Shown: positions 46,487-56,469 of the stretch, piece after piece
Layout: the number at the start of each line of letters is the position of its first letter
Position numbering within the stretch: the first letter of the stretch is position 1
Made by a program: the position numbers and the translations under genes
Source: Petropleomorpha daqingensis
GTDB taxonomy: Bacteria; Actinomycetota; Actinomycetes; Mycobacteriales; Geodermatophilaceae
Reading direction: 5' to 3'
Assembly: GCF_013408985.1 (NCBI RefSeq)
Contig: NZ_JACBZT010000001.1
Coordinates: 2,790,001-2,854,000, forward strand
Length of the DNA: 64,000 nucleotides
Notes under the pieces: generated by a model
The model's database searches: none
Seen by the model: the letters and a program-made list of their open reading frames with translations, nothing else
What the model was told of the DNA's origin: nothing

Positions 46487-47821
46487 TCAGCCGGTGGTGT
46501 TGCCGGTGATGTTCCAGGCGGCCAGGCGCAGGGCGGGGACGGCGACGCGGTTGTAGCCCATCGGTCCCATGAGCCGGTACGGCTGCGGGTCGAGCTCGGA
46601 GCCGACCACGACCGCACCCGGTGCCAGCGCCTCGAGGTAGGACTGGGTGAACCGCAGCGTGCTCACCGGCGCGACGATCCGCCCGTCCTCCACCAGCCAC
46701 ACGCCGTTGCGGGTCAGCCCCGTCCACACCGAGCGCTTCGGGTCGACCACGCGGGTGTACCAGAAGTCGCTCACCAGCAGCCCGCGCGCGAGCCCCGCGA
46801 CGAGGTCGTCCACCGATCCGCCGGATCCGGCCGACAGCGCAGGGTCGCCGGCCACCGGTCCCCACGTGTCGCTGACGTCCGAGGCATGGCCCGACGACGA
46901 CCGGTCCAGGGCAGCCGCCGTCCGCCGGTCGGTGGTGAGCCCCACCGGCACGCCGTCGCGGACCAGGTCCAGCCGCGAGGTCGGCGTGCCCTCGGTGTCG
47001 AACGGCAGGCCGACGCCGCTCAGCGGGTCGTCGACCAGGGTCACGGCCGGGTCGAACTGCGGCGAACCCAGCCGCACGCCGGAGGTCCCGTCGACCACGG
47101 ACTTCGCGTTGAACTGGCCGCTGACCAGCCCGCCCACCACGTCGGCCACGGCCGCGGGCTCGAGCACCACGGGGTAGCTGCCGATCTCGACCGGGGCGGC
47201 GTCCACACCGGCGCGGGCCTTCGCCGCAGCCCGCACACCCAGCGCGGCGAAGGAGAGGTCACCGAGCCGGCCGGACATCGAGCGGGCCACGCCGTCCGCT
47301 CCGGACAGCCGCGCGATCCCGTCGCAGATCGCCGACGTCGTCGCGCCGGAGACCAGCTGCCCGGCGGTCGTCCCGAGCACCGAGCTCAACGAGGCGGTCT
47401 GCACGAAGCCGGCGCACGAGAGCCCTCCGGCCGCGTCCACGAACGCCCGCACCCCGGCCGCCCGGTCAGCGGGAGAGGCGGCCGCGGTCTCGGCGTCCCA
47501 CGACCCCGTCGACACCGGGGCAGGTGCGCCCAGCCCCGGCCACGACGGGTCCCGCGGCCGCAGCCGGGCCGCGGCCAGAGCAGCGGCCACGAGGTCCTCA
47601 GGGGCAGAACGGGTCGTCGAGGCCGTCGCCGTCCGCCCGCCGTCCACGGTCAGGGACAGGTGCACGGTGACCCGCTCGTCCGCGACGTTCTGGTGGATCG
47701 CGGAGTCGGCGAACCGGGTCAGCGCCAGCGACGCCTCCTCCACGCGCACCACCGCGTCGGCCGACGCGTCGGCCCGCTTCACCTCGTCGAGCACGGCGGC
47801 GGCCAGGGAATCGAGGTTCAC
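46487..47821 (-). CDS. pmbA: TldD/PmbA metallopeptidase, PmbA (TldE) type
   Basis: A 444-residue partner of TldD. It keeps the fold (GLVSGQFNAKSVVDGTSG, LPFDTEGTP, SRLDLVRDGV, GLTRNGVWLVEDG) but lacks the HExxxH zinc motif of TldD, as usual for the non-catalytic subunit. The pair cleaves peptides and matures modified peptides or removes unfolded ones. GTG start overlaps the TldD stop (GTGA). Confidence 0.9.
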   Translation of the reverse strand: MNLDSLAAAVLDEVKRADASADAVVRVEEASLALTRFADSAIHQNVADERVTVHLSLTVDGGRTATASTTRSAPEDLVAAALAAARLRPRDPSWPGLGAPAPVSTGSWDAETAAASPADRAAGVRAFVDAAGGLSCAGFVQTASLSSVLGTTAGQLVSGATTSAICDGIARLSGADGVARSMSGRLGDLSFAALGVRAAAKARAGVDAAPVEIGSYPVVLEPAAVADVVGGLVSGQFNAKSVVDGTSGVRLGSPQFDPAVTLVDDPLSGVGLPFDTEGTPTSRLDLVRDGVPVGLTTDRRTAAALDRSSSGHASDVSDTWGPVAGDPALSAGSGGSVDDLVAGLARGLLVSDFWYTRVVDPKRSVWTGLTRNGVWLVEDGRIVAPVSTLRFTQSYLEALAPGAVVVGSELDPQPYRLMGPMGYNRVAVPALRLAAWNITGNTTG

Positions 47822-49308
47822 CCGCGCACCCCCACCCGGACGCCGGTGAAGCGGGCCGGCGCGGCGCCGTGCCCGGTGTGCCCGACCTGCCCGGGTTGGC
47901 CCTTGCCGCAGTTCGGCGTCCCCCACGCCTGCCACTCGCCCGGCGCGGCGCCCCCCAGCATGTCCAGCGACGACCAGAAGCGCGGGCCGATCCCGGTGTA
48001 GGAGGGGTTGCGCAGCAGGCGTCCCCGCCGGCCGCGCTTGACCTCCCACCCGATCTCGCAGCCGAACTGGAAGTTCAGCCGCTTGTCGTCGATCGACCAG
48101 GACCGGTTGTGCTCCATGAGCACGCCGTCGTCGGTCGCCGCGATCATCTCCTCGAGCGTGTGCGGACCGGGTTCCAGGCCCACGTTCGTCATCCGCACCA
48201 TCGGCAGCCGCGCGTAGCCGTCGGCGCGCACCGAGCCGGCGTTGTCCAGACCGGCCACCGCGGCGGAGTCGCGACCGGCCAGCACACCCACCCAGATCCC
48301 GTTCCGGACGGCGTCGCGCGCGGCGGCCGGCGTCCCCTCGTCGTCGAAGCCGAACGATCCCAGCGCGCCCGGGATCGTCGGGTCGATGGTGATGTTCATC
48401 AGGTCCGAGCCGAACCGCAGCGAGCCGAGCTGCCCGAGGTCCAGCCACGACGTGCCGGCGAACGCGGCCTCCCACCCGAGGATCCGGTCGAGCTCGATGG
48501 CGTGCCCGACCGACTCGTGGATCTGCAGCGACATCTGCTCGCCCCCGAGCAGCAGCGTCGTCTCCTCCGACGGGCACAGCGGCGCGGTGAGCAGCTCCTG
48601 CGCCTCGGCGGCGATCCGCTCGGCGTGCCCGGGCAGGTCCAGCGCGCGCACCAGCTCCCAGCCGCGGGTGCCGTACTGGCCGCGGAACGCGGGGTAGGAG
48701 CGGCGCTGGGTCTCGCCCTCGCCGACGGTCAGGCAGTGCATCCCGGCGCCGGCCTCGCGCACGTGCTGCCCGATCCGCGCGCCCTCGCTGGAGACGAACG
48801 CGGTCCGGGTGTCCCAGGCCTGGTACAGCGCCTCGGCGACGGCCACGCCCGCGGCCTTCATCGTCGTGGTCACCGAGGTGAGCAGGTCACCCTTCTCCGA
48901 CAGGGGGACGGCGAAGGCGTCCTCGAGGCACTCGCTGGACCACCCGCCCACCGCGGGCGGGACGGCGACCAGCTCCATCGGCGGACCCGGGACGGCGGCC
49001 GAGGCACGGGCGATCGCCGTGGCCCGCTCACCCGTGCGGCGGGCGTCGGCGTCGCCGGCGGGGTCGCCGAGCGCGGCGAAGCCCCACGAGGAGCCGACCA
49101 GCGCCCGCACGCCGAGGCCGGCCGCGGTCGTCTGCGACAGGGACCGCACGTCGCCGTCCCGCGCGGTCATCGACTCGTGCCGCCGGTCGACCAGCCGGGC
49201 GTCGGCGTAGCGCGCACCGGCGGCCAGCGCCGCCTCCACGGCGGCGGTCGCGGCCTCGAAGGCGGACTGCTCGACGGCCGCCGGAATCTCGTTAGCTCTG
49301 CTCACCAT
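47818..49308 (-). CDS. tldD: TldD/PmbA metallopeptidase, TldD (catalytic) type
   Basis: A 496-residue zinc peptidase. HESVGH (264-269) is the HExxxH zinc site, followed by the family Cys region near the end (NCGKGQPGQ). FGFDDEGTPA and DNAGSVRADGYA are typical. It acts with PmbA as a heterodimer on unfolded peptides. ATG at 49308. First gene of the two-gene operon; ends 4 bases into pmbA. Confidence 0.92.
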   Translation of the reverse strand: MVSRANEIPAAVEQSAFEAATAAVEAALAAGARYADARLVDRRHESMTARDGDVRSLSQTTAAGLGVRALVGSSWGFAALGDPAGDADARRTGERATAIARASAAVPGPPMELVAVPPAVGGWSSECLEDAFAVPLSEKGDLLTSVTTTMKAAGVAVAEALYQAWDTRTAFVSSEGARIGQHVREAGAGMHCLTVGEGETQRRSYPAFRGQYGTRGWELVRALDLPGHAERIAAEAQELLTAPLCPSEETTLLLGGEQMSLQIHESVGHAIELDRILGWEAAFAGTSWLDLGQLGSLRFGSDLMNITIDPTIPGALGSFGFDDEGTPAAARDAVRNGIWVGVLAGRDSAAVAGLDNAGSVRADGYARLPMVRMTNVGLEPGPHTLEEMIAATDDGVLMEHNRSWSIDDKRLNFQFGCEIGWEVKRGRRGRLLRNPSYTGIGPRFWSSLDMLGGAAPGEWQAWGTPNCGKGQPGQVGHTGHGAAPARFTGVRVGVRG

Positions 49309-49337
49309 CGGCCGCCATTGTGCGCCTGGCCGAACAT

Positions 49338-49375
49338 GGCAGGAGCGCCACCCCCGAGGGGATGGCGCTCCTGCC
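49338..49375 (-). terminator. Hairpin terminator after the CsbD gene
   Basis: Perfect 13-bp arms (GGCAGGAGCGCCA and complement) with a 12-base loop, 18 bases past the CsbD stop. It keeps the csbD transcript from running into tldD. Confidence 0.75.
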
Positions 49376-49393
49376 GTCAGTGGTCGCGAGCGA

Positions 49394-49564
49394 TCACTTG
49401 AAGGCGTCCTTGACCTTCTCGCCGGCCTGCTTCAGGTTGCCGGCCATCTTGTCCTTCTCGCCCTCGGCCTGAAGGTCGCGGTCGTTGGTCGCACCGCCCA
49501 CCGCGGACTTCGCGCGGCCGGCGAGCTCCTGCGCCTTGTTCTGAACCTTGTCGTCGTCACCCAT
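49394..49564 (-). CDS. CsbD-family stress protein
   Basis: A 56-residue, highly charged protein: KVQNKAQELAGRAKSAVGGATND, then EGEKDKMAGNLKQAGEKVKDAF. CsbD proteins are general-stress, largely unfolded proteins of unknown role. AGGAGG 8-9 bases before the ATG is a strong ribosome site. A sigma-B-like promoter candidate lies about 40 bases upstream. Confidence 0.9.
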   Translation of the reverse strand: MGDDDKVQNKAQELAGRAKSAVGGATNDRDLQAEGEKDKMAGNLKQAGEKVKDAFK

Positions 49565-49601
49565 GGAAGAGACCTCCTCTGGTCCGTCGGTCCTCATCCC
49601 C

Positions 49602-49627
49602 GTACCCCCGCGAGCCCCGTGTGACAC
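49602..49627 (-). promoter_or_regulatory. Sigma-B/F-like promoter candidate of the CsbD gene
   Basis: On the minus strand GTGT (49627-49624), 16 bases, then GGGTAC (49607-49602): one mismatch in each box to GTTT-N15-17-GGGTAT. Fits stress-sigma control, which is known for csbD. Confidence 0.45.
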
Positions 49628-49935
49628 ACGAGGTAACTCCTGTGACGACCCGAAAGGTCTGCGGACGGGTGGGGCTGCAACCGCAAGGGGTCCGGCGGGC
49701 GGGCGGGACGTGAGCGGAAGTTGTGGCTCGCGGGGCGATCGTGAGCGCAGGTCACAAATCGGTGTAGGTCGTGGACGCTTCTCCGAACGCGTGCCTAGGG
49801 TCGCCCCGACGTTCGGAGGAGGCCTCAGCCTGCTCGGATCGCCTTTTCCATGGAAGCGAGGCCAGGCAGCCCAAGCCCGGCGTCGACCGACCAGTCCGTT
49901 CCCCCCGCGCGCGCGGGACGAGGGAGGCATCGCAC
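49628..49935 (+). other. Long noncoding region before the peptide-binding protein gene
   Basis: About 300 bases of non-coding sequence. A plausible -10 TAGGGT at 49796-49801 with GTGGAC at 49771-49776 (19-base spacing) would start a leader of about 130 bases. No riboswitch or gene was recognised in that leader; GGGAGG lies 8 bases before the GTG of the binding-protein gene. Confidence 0.35.
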
Positions 49936-51660
49936 GTGAAGTTGAGCAAGCGCCATGCCGCGCTGATCGCGACCGGCATCGCCGGCGCGATGGCGCTGAC
50001 CGCCTGTGGGGGTGGCAGCGGCAGCAACGACTCGGGGAGCAGTTCCTCCTCGGGCGGCCGTGTCATCTACGGCGAGGCCACCGACTGGCCGGAGAACCTG
50101 TTCCAGGGCATCTCCGCCGGTAACGCGACCTCGACGCAGAACATCATGGGCCGGGTCCTGCCCTCGCCCTTCATCGTCAAGCCGGACTTCTCCGTCGTCT
50201 ACGACAAGAACCTCCTCAGCGAGGAGCCGAAGCTGGACACCAGCGGCGGCGGCCAGGTCATCACCTACAAGATCAGCAACGACGCGGTCTGGAGCGACGG
50301 GACGCCGATCTCGGCCGACGACTTCATCTACACCTGGAAGGCCCAGCGCAGCGCTGACCCGGCCGACGGTGGGTGCGAGGGCGTGCTGTCGACCAACGGC
50401 TACGCCAACATCTCCGACGTCAAGGGCTCGGACGACGGCAAGACCGTCACCGTGACCTTCTCGCCGTCCTACGCCGACTGGCAGGCCGTGTTCGGGCCGA
50501 TCTACCCGGCCCACATCATGGCCAACGACGACCCGGCGACGCAGTGCCAGACCTTCACCACCGGCTGGCCGATCGCCGACGGCGTGCCCAGCGACATCTC
50601 CGGTGGTCCCTGGCAGGTCCTGAAGAAGAACATCGACGTCGGTGGCCAGGTCATCGTCCTGACCCCGAACCCGAAGTGGTGGGGCGACAAGGCCAAGCTG
50701 GACCAGCTGGTCATCCAGGGCATCGGCAACGACCCGACGACCGCCGTCCAGGGTCTGCAGAACCAGGAGCTCGGGGTCATCTACCCGCAGCCGCAGCTGG
50801 ACCTGGTCGACCAGGTCGAGGCCCTCAAGCCGAACGTCACCAGCAAGATCACGTTCGGTCTGTCGTTCGAGCACCTCGACTTCAACACCTCCGACCCGAA
50901 CCTCGCTGACCCGAACGTCCGCAAGGCGTTCGCGATGGCGCTGGACCGGCAGGAGATCGTCGACCAGACGGTCAAGCAGTTCTCGTCGGACGCGCAGGTC
51001 CTCGACAACCGGCTCTACGTGAACAACCAGCCGGAGTACAAGGACAACGCTCCTGAGGAGTACAAGTCCCAGAACACCGACAAGGCCAAGCAGCTGCTGG
51101 AGCAGTCCGGCTACACGCTCGGCCCGGACGGCATCTACACCCACCCGCAGCGCGGGCGGCTGAAGATCCAGATCGACACGACGGCGAACAACCCGCTCCG
51201 GCAGACCACGATCGAGGTCATGATCCCGCAGCTCAAGAAGGCGGGCATCGAGGCCACGTTCAACGCCAACCCGGACATCTTCGCCGGTGCCGACAAGCCG
51301 ACCAGCCTCGAGGCCGGTGGCTTCCAGGCGGCGCTGTTCGCGTGGGTGTCGACGCCGTTCGTCTCGGCGAACCAGTCGATCTACTACTCGCCGGCCAACG
51401 GCCTGGGCCAGAACTACTCCCGGACCGGTACCCCGGAGATCGACCAGCTGCTGGCGCAGATGGTGGCCGAGCCGGACCCGAGCAAGGCGGCCGACCTGGC
51501 CAACCAGGTCGACAAGAAGCTCTGGGACCAGATGGCGACCCTGCCGCTGTACCAGAAGCCGACCTTCATCGCGTACCAGTCGAGCGTCCAGGGGGTGGAG
51601 GACAACGCCAGCCAGGCGGGTCCGCTCTGGAACTCGGAGCAGTGGTCGCAGAAGCAGTGA
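49936..51660 (+). CDS. Peptide/dipeptide-binding lipoprotein (ABC family 5)
   Basis: A 574-residue solute-binding protein that captures oligopeptides at the cell surface. Signal peptide with lipobox LTAC (Cys24), then a Gly/Ser linker, then the SBP_bac_5 fold: AVWSDGTPISADDFIYTW and RKAFAMALDRQEIV. GTG start with GGGAGG 8 bases before it. First gene of the importer operon; two terminator-like hairpins follow it, so it is expected to be expressed more strongly than the permeases. Confidence 0.9.
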   Translation: MKLSKRHAALIATGIAGAMALTACGGGSGSNDSGSSSSSGGRVIYGEATDWPENLFQGISAGNATSTQNIMGRVLPSPFIVKPDFSVVYDKNLLSEEPKLDTSGGGQVITYKISNDAVWSDGTPISADDFIYTWKAQRSADPADGGCEGVLSTNGYANISDVKGSDDGKTVTVTFSPSYADWQAVFGPIYPAHIMANDDPATQCQTFTTGWPIADGVPSDISGGPWQVLKKNIDVGGQVIVLTPNPKWWGDKAKLDQLVIQGIGNDPTTAVQGLQNQELGVIYPQPQLDLVDQVEALKPNVTSKITFGLSFEHLDFNTSDPNLADPNVRKAFAMALDRQEIVDQTVKQFSSDAQVLDNRLYVNNQPEYKDNAPEEYKSQNTDKAKQLLEQSGYTLGPDGIYTHPQRGRLKIQIDTTANNPLRQTTIEVMIPQLKKAGIEATFNANPDIFAGADKPTSLEAGGFQAALFAWVSTPFVSANQSIYYSPANGLGQNYSRTGTPEIDQLLAQMVAEPDPSKAADLANQVDKKLWDQMATLPLYQKPTFIAYQSSVQGVEDNASQAGPLWNSEQWSQKQ

Positions 51661-51665
51661 GGTGA

Positions 51666-51700
51666 GGTGACCGGGCACGTCCCTGACGTGCCCGGTCACC
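51666..51700 (+). terminator. Hairpin after the binding-protein gene (1)
   Basis: Perfect 16-bp stem with a 3-base loop, 5 bases past the stop. No poly-U tail. Probably attenuates or processes the polycistronic message. Confidence 0.7.
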
Positions 51701-51731
51701 GCCCCGCCGGCCCGACCCGGCACCAGCACGG

Positions 51732-51768
51732 CCGCGGCCCCCGGAGCGATCCGCCCCGGGGGCCGCGG
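51732..51768 (+). terminator. Hairpin after the binding-protein gene (2)
   Basis: Perfect 13-bp stem (CCGCGGCCCCCGG and complement) with an 11-base loop; second of two tandem hairpins, before the permease genes. The rest of the 267-base gap shows no gene. Confidence 0.65.
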
Positions 51769-51927
51769 TGTGCCAGGAGTCGGTGCCCGGGCTCGAGAAC
51801 GCTCGTGCAACGGTTTGGATCGCATGGACCTCTGCAACGCTGGTGGCTTGCAGACGTCCTGCGCGAACCCCCTCAGGCGTGGGAACCTTCCCGATGGAAG
51901 ACGTTCGCCCCGACGTAAGGTGCGCTG

Positions 51928-52920
51928 ATGTTCTTCTTCACGATCCGGCGGATCATCGGATCCGTCTTCGTGTTGCTGGCCAGTTCGTTCCTGGTCTTCG
52001 CCCTCTGCTCGGCGAGTTTCGACCCGCTCCAGAAGTACCGGCAGCGGCAGCCCCCGCCGAGCCAGGCGTTCCTGGACAACGTGCGCGAGCAGCTGGGCCT
52101 GAACGACCCCTTCTTCGTGCGCTACTGGAACTGGCTGCGCGGCGTCGTCACCGGCGACTTCGGCAAGAGCGTGAACGGCACCCCGGTCGCCGACCAGCTG
52201 ATCACCCGCGCCGGCGTGACCGGGCGCATGATCATCGCGGCCATGATCCTGGCGATCATCCTGGCGATCGTCGTCGGCGTGATCGGCGCGGTGCGCCAGT
52301 ACAAGCCGTCGGACTACGCCTTCACCTTCATCGCCTACATCCTCATCGCGCTGCCCACGTTCTGGTTCGCCGCGCTGCTCAAGGAGTTCCTGGCGGTCAA
52401 GGTCAACCAGCTCTTCGGCAAGCAGGTGCTCTACACCATCGGTGAGGAGACACCGGGCATCAAACAGTTCGCGACGAGCAACTGGGAGCTCTGGAGCGAC
52501 CGCATCGGCCACCTCGTGCTGCCCACGATCTGCCTCGCGCTGCTGTCGTTCGCTGCGTGGAGCCGCTTCCAGCGCGCCTCCATGCTCGACGTCCTGGGCT
52601 CGGACTACATGCGGCTGGCCCGCGCGAAGGGCCTGACCTACCGGCGCACCGTCTACAAGCACGGCCTGCGCAACGCGCTGATCCCGCTGACCACCGTCGT
52701 GGCCCTCGGGATCGGCACCCTCTTCGGTTCCGCCGTCATCACCGAGACGGTGTTCGTCTGGAACGGGATGGGGCGCTACCTGCTCAACGACGGCATCGGC
52801 AACAACGACATCAACGTCGTCCTGGGCTGGCTGATCGTCAGCGCCGCGGTGATCGTCCTGTTCAACCTGATCGCCGACATCCTCTACGCGGTCCTCGACC
52901 CGCGGATCCGTCTGGCCTGA
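51928..52920 (+). CDS. Peptide ABC transporter permease (DppB/OppB type)
   Basis: A 330-residue inner membrane permease. Six helices and the EAA-type loop SDYMRLARAKGLTYRRTVYKHGLRNALIP that docks the ATPase are clear. ATG at 51928 is preceded by AAGGTG. It follows the binding protein after a 267-base gap with hairpins and precedes the second permease by 30 bases. Confidence 0.92.
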   Translation: MFFFTIRRIIGSVFVLLASSFLVFALCSASFDPLQKYRQRQPPPSQAFLDNVREQLGLNDPFFVRYWNWLRGVVTGDFGKSVNGTPVADQLITRAGVTGRMIIAAMILAIILAIVVGVIGAVRQYKPSDYAFTFIAYILIALPTFWFAALLKEFLAVKVNQLFGKQVLYTIGEETPGIKQFATSNWELWSDRIGHLVLPTICLALLSFAAWSRFQRASMLDVLGSDYMRLARAKGLTYRRTVYKHGLRNALIPLTTVVALGIGTLFGSAVITETVFVWNGMGRYLLNDGIGNNDINVVLGWLIVSAAVIVLFNLIADILYAVLDPRIRLA

Positions 52921-52950
52921 CCGGCCCGGTACGCGAGAGAGAAGAGAGAC

Positions 52951-53916
52951 ATGGCCACCACCCAGGCCAGCACCGCTTCGGCCACCGAGGTCCTCCCTGC
53001 CGAGGCGGGCACCCCGCCCACCGGCGGCGCGGACCGTGAGTTCACCGTCAAGGCGCGCAGCCAGCGCCAGCAGGTCATCCGGCACTTCCTGCACAACAAG
53101 GTCGGCATGACCGGCCTCATCATCTTCGTGATCATGATGCTGTTCGGCTTCATCGGCCCGTTCATCCACGGGGTCGACTACGCCGACCAGAACAAGAACG
53201 CGCAGTCGGTGCCGCCAGGGACCAAGGGCTACATCCTGGGCAGCGACTCGATCGGGCGCGACCTGCTCGCCGGCCTCATGCAGGGCGTGCAGCGGTCGAT
53301 GTTCATCGTCCTGCTCTTCGTCGTGATCGCGCTGCCGCTCGGCGTCCTCATCGGGGCGCTGGCCGGCTACTTCGGCAACTGGGTCGACAACGTGCTGATG
53401 CGCATCGTCGACCTGATCCTCACCGTGCCCCTGCTGGTCGTGCTGCTCGTCGTGGCCAGCAACTTCTCCAGCGCCCGCACCCCTCTGGGCGTCGGCATCA
53501 TCCTGGGTCTGTTCGGCTGGCTGGACCTCGCCCGCATCGTGCGCAGCCAGTTCCTCTCGCTCCGCGAGAAGGAGTACGTCGAAGCCGCGCACGCCCTCGG
53601 CGCGTCCAACAAGCGGATCATCTTCAAGCACCTGATCCCGAACGCGCTGGGCTCCCTCATCGTGTGGACGACGCTGGCCGCGGCCACCGCGATCATCCTC
53701 GAGGCGTCGCTGACCTACCTCGGCTTCGGCGTCAACGGGGCCAACCAGACCTCGCTGGGCCGGTTGGTGTCCGAAGGCGTCCAGGCCGCGAGCACCCGGC
53801 CGTGGCTGTTCTACTTCCCGGGCATCACGCTGCTGATCATCGTGCTGTCGATCAACCTGATCGGCGACGGGATCCGTGACGCCTTCGACCCGAGCAACCG
53901 CCGCGTGCGGGCCTGA
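52951..53916 (+). CDS. Peptide ABC transporter permease (DppC/OppC type)
   Basis: A 321-residue partner permease with a cytoplasmic N-terminal extension of about 30 residues, six helices, and the docking loop [43 protein letters not shown] near 92 is typical of the DppC/OppC periplasmic loop. GAAGAGAGA lies just before the ATG. Confidence 0.92.
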   Translation: MATTQASTASATEVLPAEAGTPPTGGADREFTVKARSQRQQVIRHFLHNKVGMTGLIIFVIMMLFGFIGPFIHGVDYADQNKNAQSVPPGTKGYILGSDSIGRDLLAGLMQGVQRSMFIVLLFVVIALPLGVLIGALAGYFGNWVDNVLMRIVDLILTVPLLVVLLVVASNFSSARTPLGVGIILGLFGWLDLARIVRSQFLSLREKEYVEAAHALGASNKRIIFKHLIPNALGSLIVWTTLAAATAIILEASLTYLGFGVNGANQTSLGRLVSEGVQAASTRPWLFYFPGITLLIIVLSINLIGDGIRDAFDPSNRRVRA

Positions 53917-53933
53917 GAAGAGGGGCGCTCGTC

Positions 53934-55211
53934 TTGACCACCCAGGAGACCTCCGGTTCCGGCACGCCCGCGGGAGCCACGTCCATCGGCACGCTCGCAC
54001 CCGAGCGCGCCCACAGCCTGCCCGGCTTCGACCCCACCGCCCCGCTGCTCGAGGTCGACGACCTCCAGGTCAGCTTCCCGACGCAGGACGGGCTGGTGCA
54101 CGCCGTCCGCGGGGTCAGCTACACGCTGCGCTCCGGTGAGGTGCTCGGCATCGTCGGCGAGTCCGGTTCCGGCAAGTCGGTGACGTCGCTGGCCGTCATG
54201 GGCCTGCTGCCGGGATCGGCGCAGATCGCCGGCTCGGTGCGCTACCGCGGCCAGGAGCTGCTCGGCGTCTCCGACCCGAACATGTCGCGCGTGCGCGGCA
54301 AGGGCGTGTCGATGATCTTCCAGGACCCGATGACCTCGCTCGACCCGGTCTACCGCGTGGGCCGGCAGATCGAGGAGACGCTGCGGGTCCACGACAAGCG
54401 GCTGTCCCGCCGGGCCGCCGAGGCCCGGTCGGTCGAGCTGCTCGAGCTGGTCGGCATCCCCAACGCCGCCAACCGGGTCCGCTCCTACCCGCACGAGTTC
54501 TCCGGCGGCATGCGCCAGCGCGTCGTCATCGCGATCGCGATGGCCAACCAGCCGGACGTGATCATCGCCGACGAGCCGACGACGGCCCTGGACGTGACCG
54601 TGCAGGCGCAGATCCTCGAGGTGCTCGACACCGCGCTGGAGGAGACCGGCGCGGCGATGGTGCTGATCACCCACGACCTCGGGGTCGTCGCCGGTGTCGC
54701 CGACCGGGTGCTCGTGATGTACGCCGGCAAGCCGGTGGAGATCGGCAGCGTCGAGGACATCTACTACGAACCGCGGATGCCCTACACGCTGGGCCTGCTC
54801 GGTTCGCTGCCGCGGCTGGACAGCACCGGCCGCGAGCGGCTGACGCCGATCATCGGCTCCCCGCCGTCGCTGGTGAACATGCCGCCGGGCTGCCCGTTCG
54901 CCCCGCGCTGCCCGCTGCACATCGCCGAGTGCGACGCCGCCGAGCCGCCGCTGTTCGACGTGGGCCGCGGGCACTCCGCCGCCTGCATCCGCACCGAGAT
55001 CGTCGAGAAGGCGCACGGCGACGCCACCGAGGTGTTCGACGACACCAGCGCCGACACGCTGCTGGTCGACGAGAGCCGCCCGCTGGAAGAGGACGTCGCC
55101 GCAGTCGACCGCGACAGGGGACCGTCGCCCGAGGTCGAGGGTGAGACCGCACCCGACCACGCGGCGGGGGAGACAGGCAGCATCATCGGCCCGAAGGGGA
55201 GCAACCAGTGA
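53934..55211 (+). CDS. Peptide ABC transporter ATPase (DppD/OppD type)
   Basis: A 425-residue ATPase: Walker A GESGSGKS, signature FSGGMRQRV, Walker B IIADEPTT, and the C-terminal oligopeptide domain with [14 protein letters not shown] for a [4Fe-4S] or metal site typical of the family. It has an acidic tail of about 70 residues not found in most homologues. TTG start, 17 bases after dppC, with AGAGGGG upstream. Confidence 0.9.
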   Translation: MTTQETSGSGTPAGATSIGTLAPERAHSLPGFDPTAPLLEVDDLQVSFPTQDGLVHAVRGVSYTLRSGEVLGIVGESGSGKSVTSLAVMGLLPGSAQIAGSVRYRGQELLGVSDPNMSRVRGKGVSMIFQDPMTSLDPVYRVGRQIEETLRVHDKRLSRRAAEARSVELLELVGIPNAANRVRSYPHEFSGGMRQRVVIAIAMANQPDVIIADEPTTALDVTVQAQILEVLDTALEETGAAMVLITHDLGVVAGVADRVLVMYAGKPVEIGSVEDIYYEPRMPYTLGLLGSLPRLDSTGRERLTPIIGSPPSLVNMPPGCPFAPRCPLHIAECDAAEPPLFDVGRGHSAACIRTEIVEKAHGDATEVFDDTSADTLLVDESRPLEEDVAAVDRDRGPSPEVEGETAPDHAAGETGSIIGPKGSNQ

Positions 55212-55248
55212 GCGAGCTTGCGAGCTCACCAGTCAGCCCGGCACCGCC

Positions 55249-55290
55249 GGTCACGCGACCGACGAGCGCCAGCGAGGAGATCGCGTGACC
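55249..55290 (+). promoter_or_regulatory. Hairpin enclosing the dppF start codon
   Basis: GGTCACGCGA (55249-55258) pairs perfectly with TCGCGTGACC (55281-55290). The second arm contains the GTG start of the next gene and the loop holds its GAGGAGA ribosome site, so folding would limit initiation. A second shorter inverted repeat precedes it at 55208-55229. Confidence 0.5.
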
Positions 55291-56346
55291 GCGCCCACCA
55301 CCGACCGCGCTGAAGCACCGCTGGGCGACGGCGAGCCGATCCTGTCCGTGCGCGGCCTGGAGAAGCACTTCCCGATCAAGGGCGGCGGCCTCATCAAGCG
55401 CACCGTCGGCGCCGTGCGCGCCGTGGACGGCGTCGACCTGGACATCCACCCGGGCGAGGTGCTCGGCCTGGTCGGCGAGTCCGGCTGCGGCAAGTCGACG
55501 ACGGGGCGGGCGATCCTCAACCTGCAGCCGGCCACCGGCGGCTCGGTGAAGTTCGAGGGCCGCGAGCTCGTCGGGCTCAACCGCACCCAGATGCGACCCC
55601 TGCGCCGCGACATCCAGATCGTCTTCCAGGACCCCTACGCCTCGCTCAACCCGCGGCTGCCGGTCTTCGACATCGTCGCCGAGCCGCTGATCATCCATGG
55701 GCTCACCAAGAGCAACAAGGAGCTGCGGGAGCGGGTCCGGGAGCTGGTGGAGCAGGTCGGGCTCAACCCCGAGCACACCAACCGCTACCCGGCCGAGTTC
55801 TCCGGCGGCCAGCGGCAGCGGATCGGCATCGCCCGGGCGCTCGCCCTGCAGCCGAAGCTGCTCATCCTCGACGAGCCGGTGTCCGCGCTGGACGTGTCCA
55901 TCCAGGCCGGCGTCATCAACCTGCTCGAGGACCTCAAGAACGACCTCGGCCTGTCCTACCTGTTCATCGCGCACGACCTGTCGGTGGTCAAGCACATCTC
56001 CGACCGGGTCGCGGTGATGTACCTGGGCCGGATCATCGAGGTGGCCGGTCGCGACGAGCTCTTCGACCGTCCGGCGCACCCGTACACGCAGGCCCTGCTC
56101 TCGGCGATCCCGCTGCCCGACCCGCGCCGCGAGCGCGAGCGCCAGCGGATCATCATCACCGGCGACGTCCCGAGCCCGGCGAACCCGCCGTCCGGCTGCA
56201 AGTTCCGCACCCGCTGCCAGAAGTTCGCCAACGTGCTCAGCGACAGCGAGCGGCAGCTGTGCGTCGAGCAGGAACCGGCGCTGGAGGACCGCGGCATCGG
56301 CCACCTCAACCGCTGCCACTACGCGGAGGCCCTCCAGGTCCTGTGA
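55285..56346 (+). CDS. Peptide ABC transporter ATPase (DppF/OppF type)
   Basis: A 353-residue ATPase pairing with the preceding one: Walker [10 protein letters not shown], signature FSGGQRQRI, Walker B LLILDEPV, and the C-terminal [10 protein letters not shown] domain. GTG start with GAGGAGA 5 bases upstream. The frame is open further upstream, but that start would ignore the ribosome site. Last gene of the importer operon. Confidence 0.9.
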   Translation: MTAPTTDRAEAPLGDGEPILSVRGLEKHFPIKGGGLIKRTVGAVRAVDGVDLDIHPGEVLGLVGESGCGKSTTGRAILNLQPATGGSVKFEGRELVGLNRTQMRPLRRDIQIVFQDPYASLNPRLPVFDIVAEPLIIHGLTKSNKELRERVRELVEQVGLNPEHTNRYPAEFSGGQRQRIGIARALALQPKLLILDEPVSALDVSIQAGVINLLEDLKNDLGLSYLFIAHDLSVVKHISDRVAVMYLGRIIEVAGRDELFDRPAHPYTQALLSAIPLPDPRRERERQRIIITGDVPSPANPPSGCKFRTRCQKFANVLSDSERQLCVEQEPALEDRGIGHLNRCHYAEALQVL

Positions 56347-56350
56347 CACC

Positions 56351-56452
56351 GCACCCCTCCGGGGTGCACCGCGGCCAGGTGCGGTCCCCCTGATCCGTGG
56401 AGCCGTTCCGTCGGTCCTGGCGGGCACCCTCCGGGTCCCACGCCAGGACCGA
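56351..56452 (+). terminator. Terminator region after the peptide importer
   Basis: Two stems: 7-bp GCACCCC/GGGGTGC at 56351-56367, and perfect 12-bp arms at 56411-56422 and 56441-56452. They lie between the importer and mshB. Confidence 0.6.
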
Positions 56453-56469
56453 CACGGCAAGATCGCTGC

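Noticed and set aside
49825-54000. 1391-codon open frame on the minus strand across the peptide importer
   Set aside because: It is antisense to five clear genes, has low-complexity His/Arg/Asp-rich translation and no domain; a by-product of high GC content.
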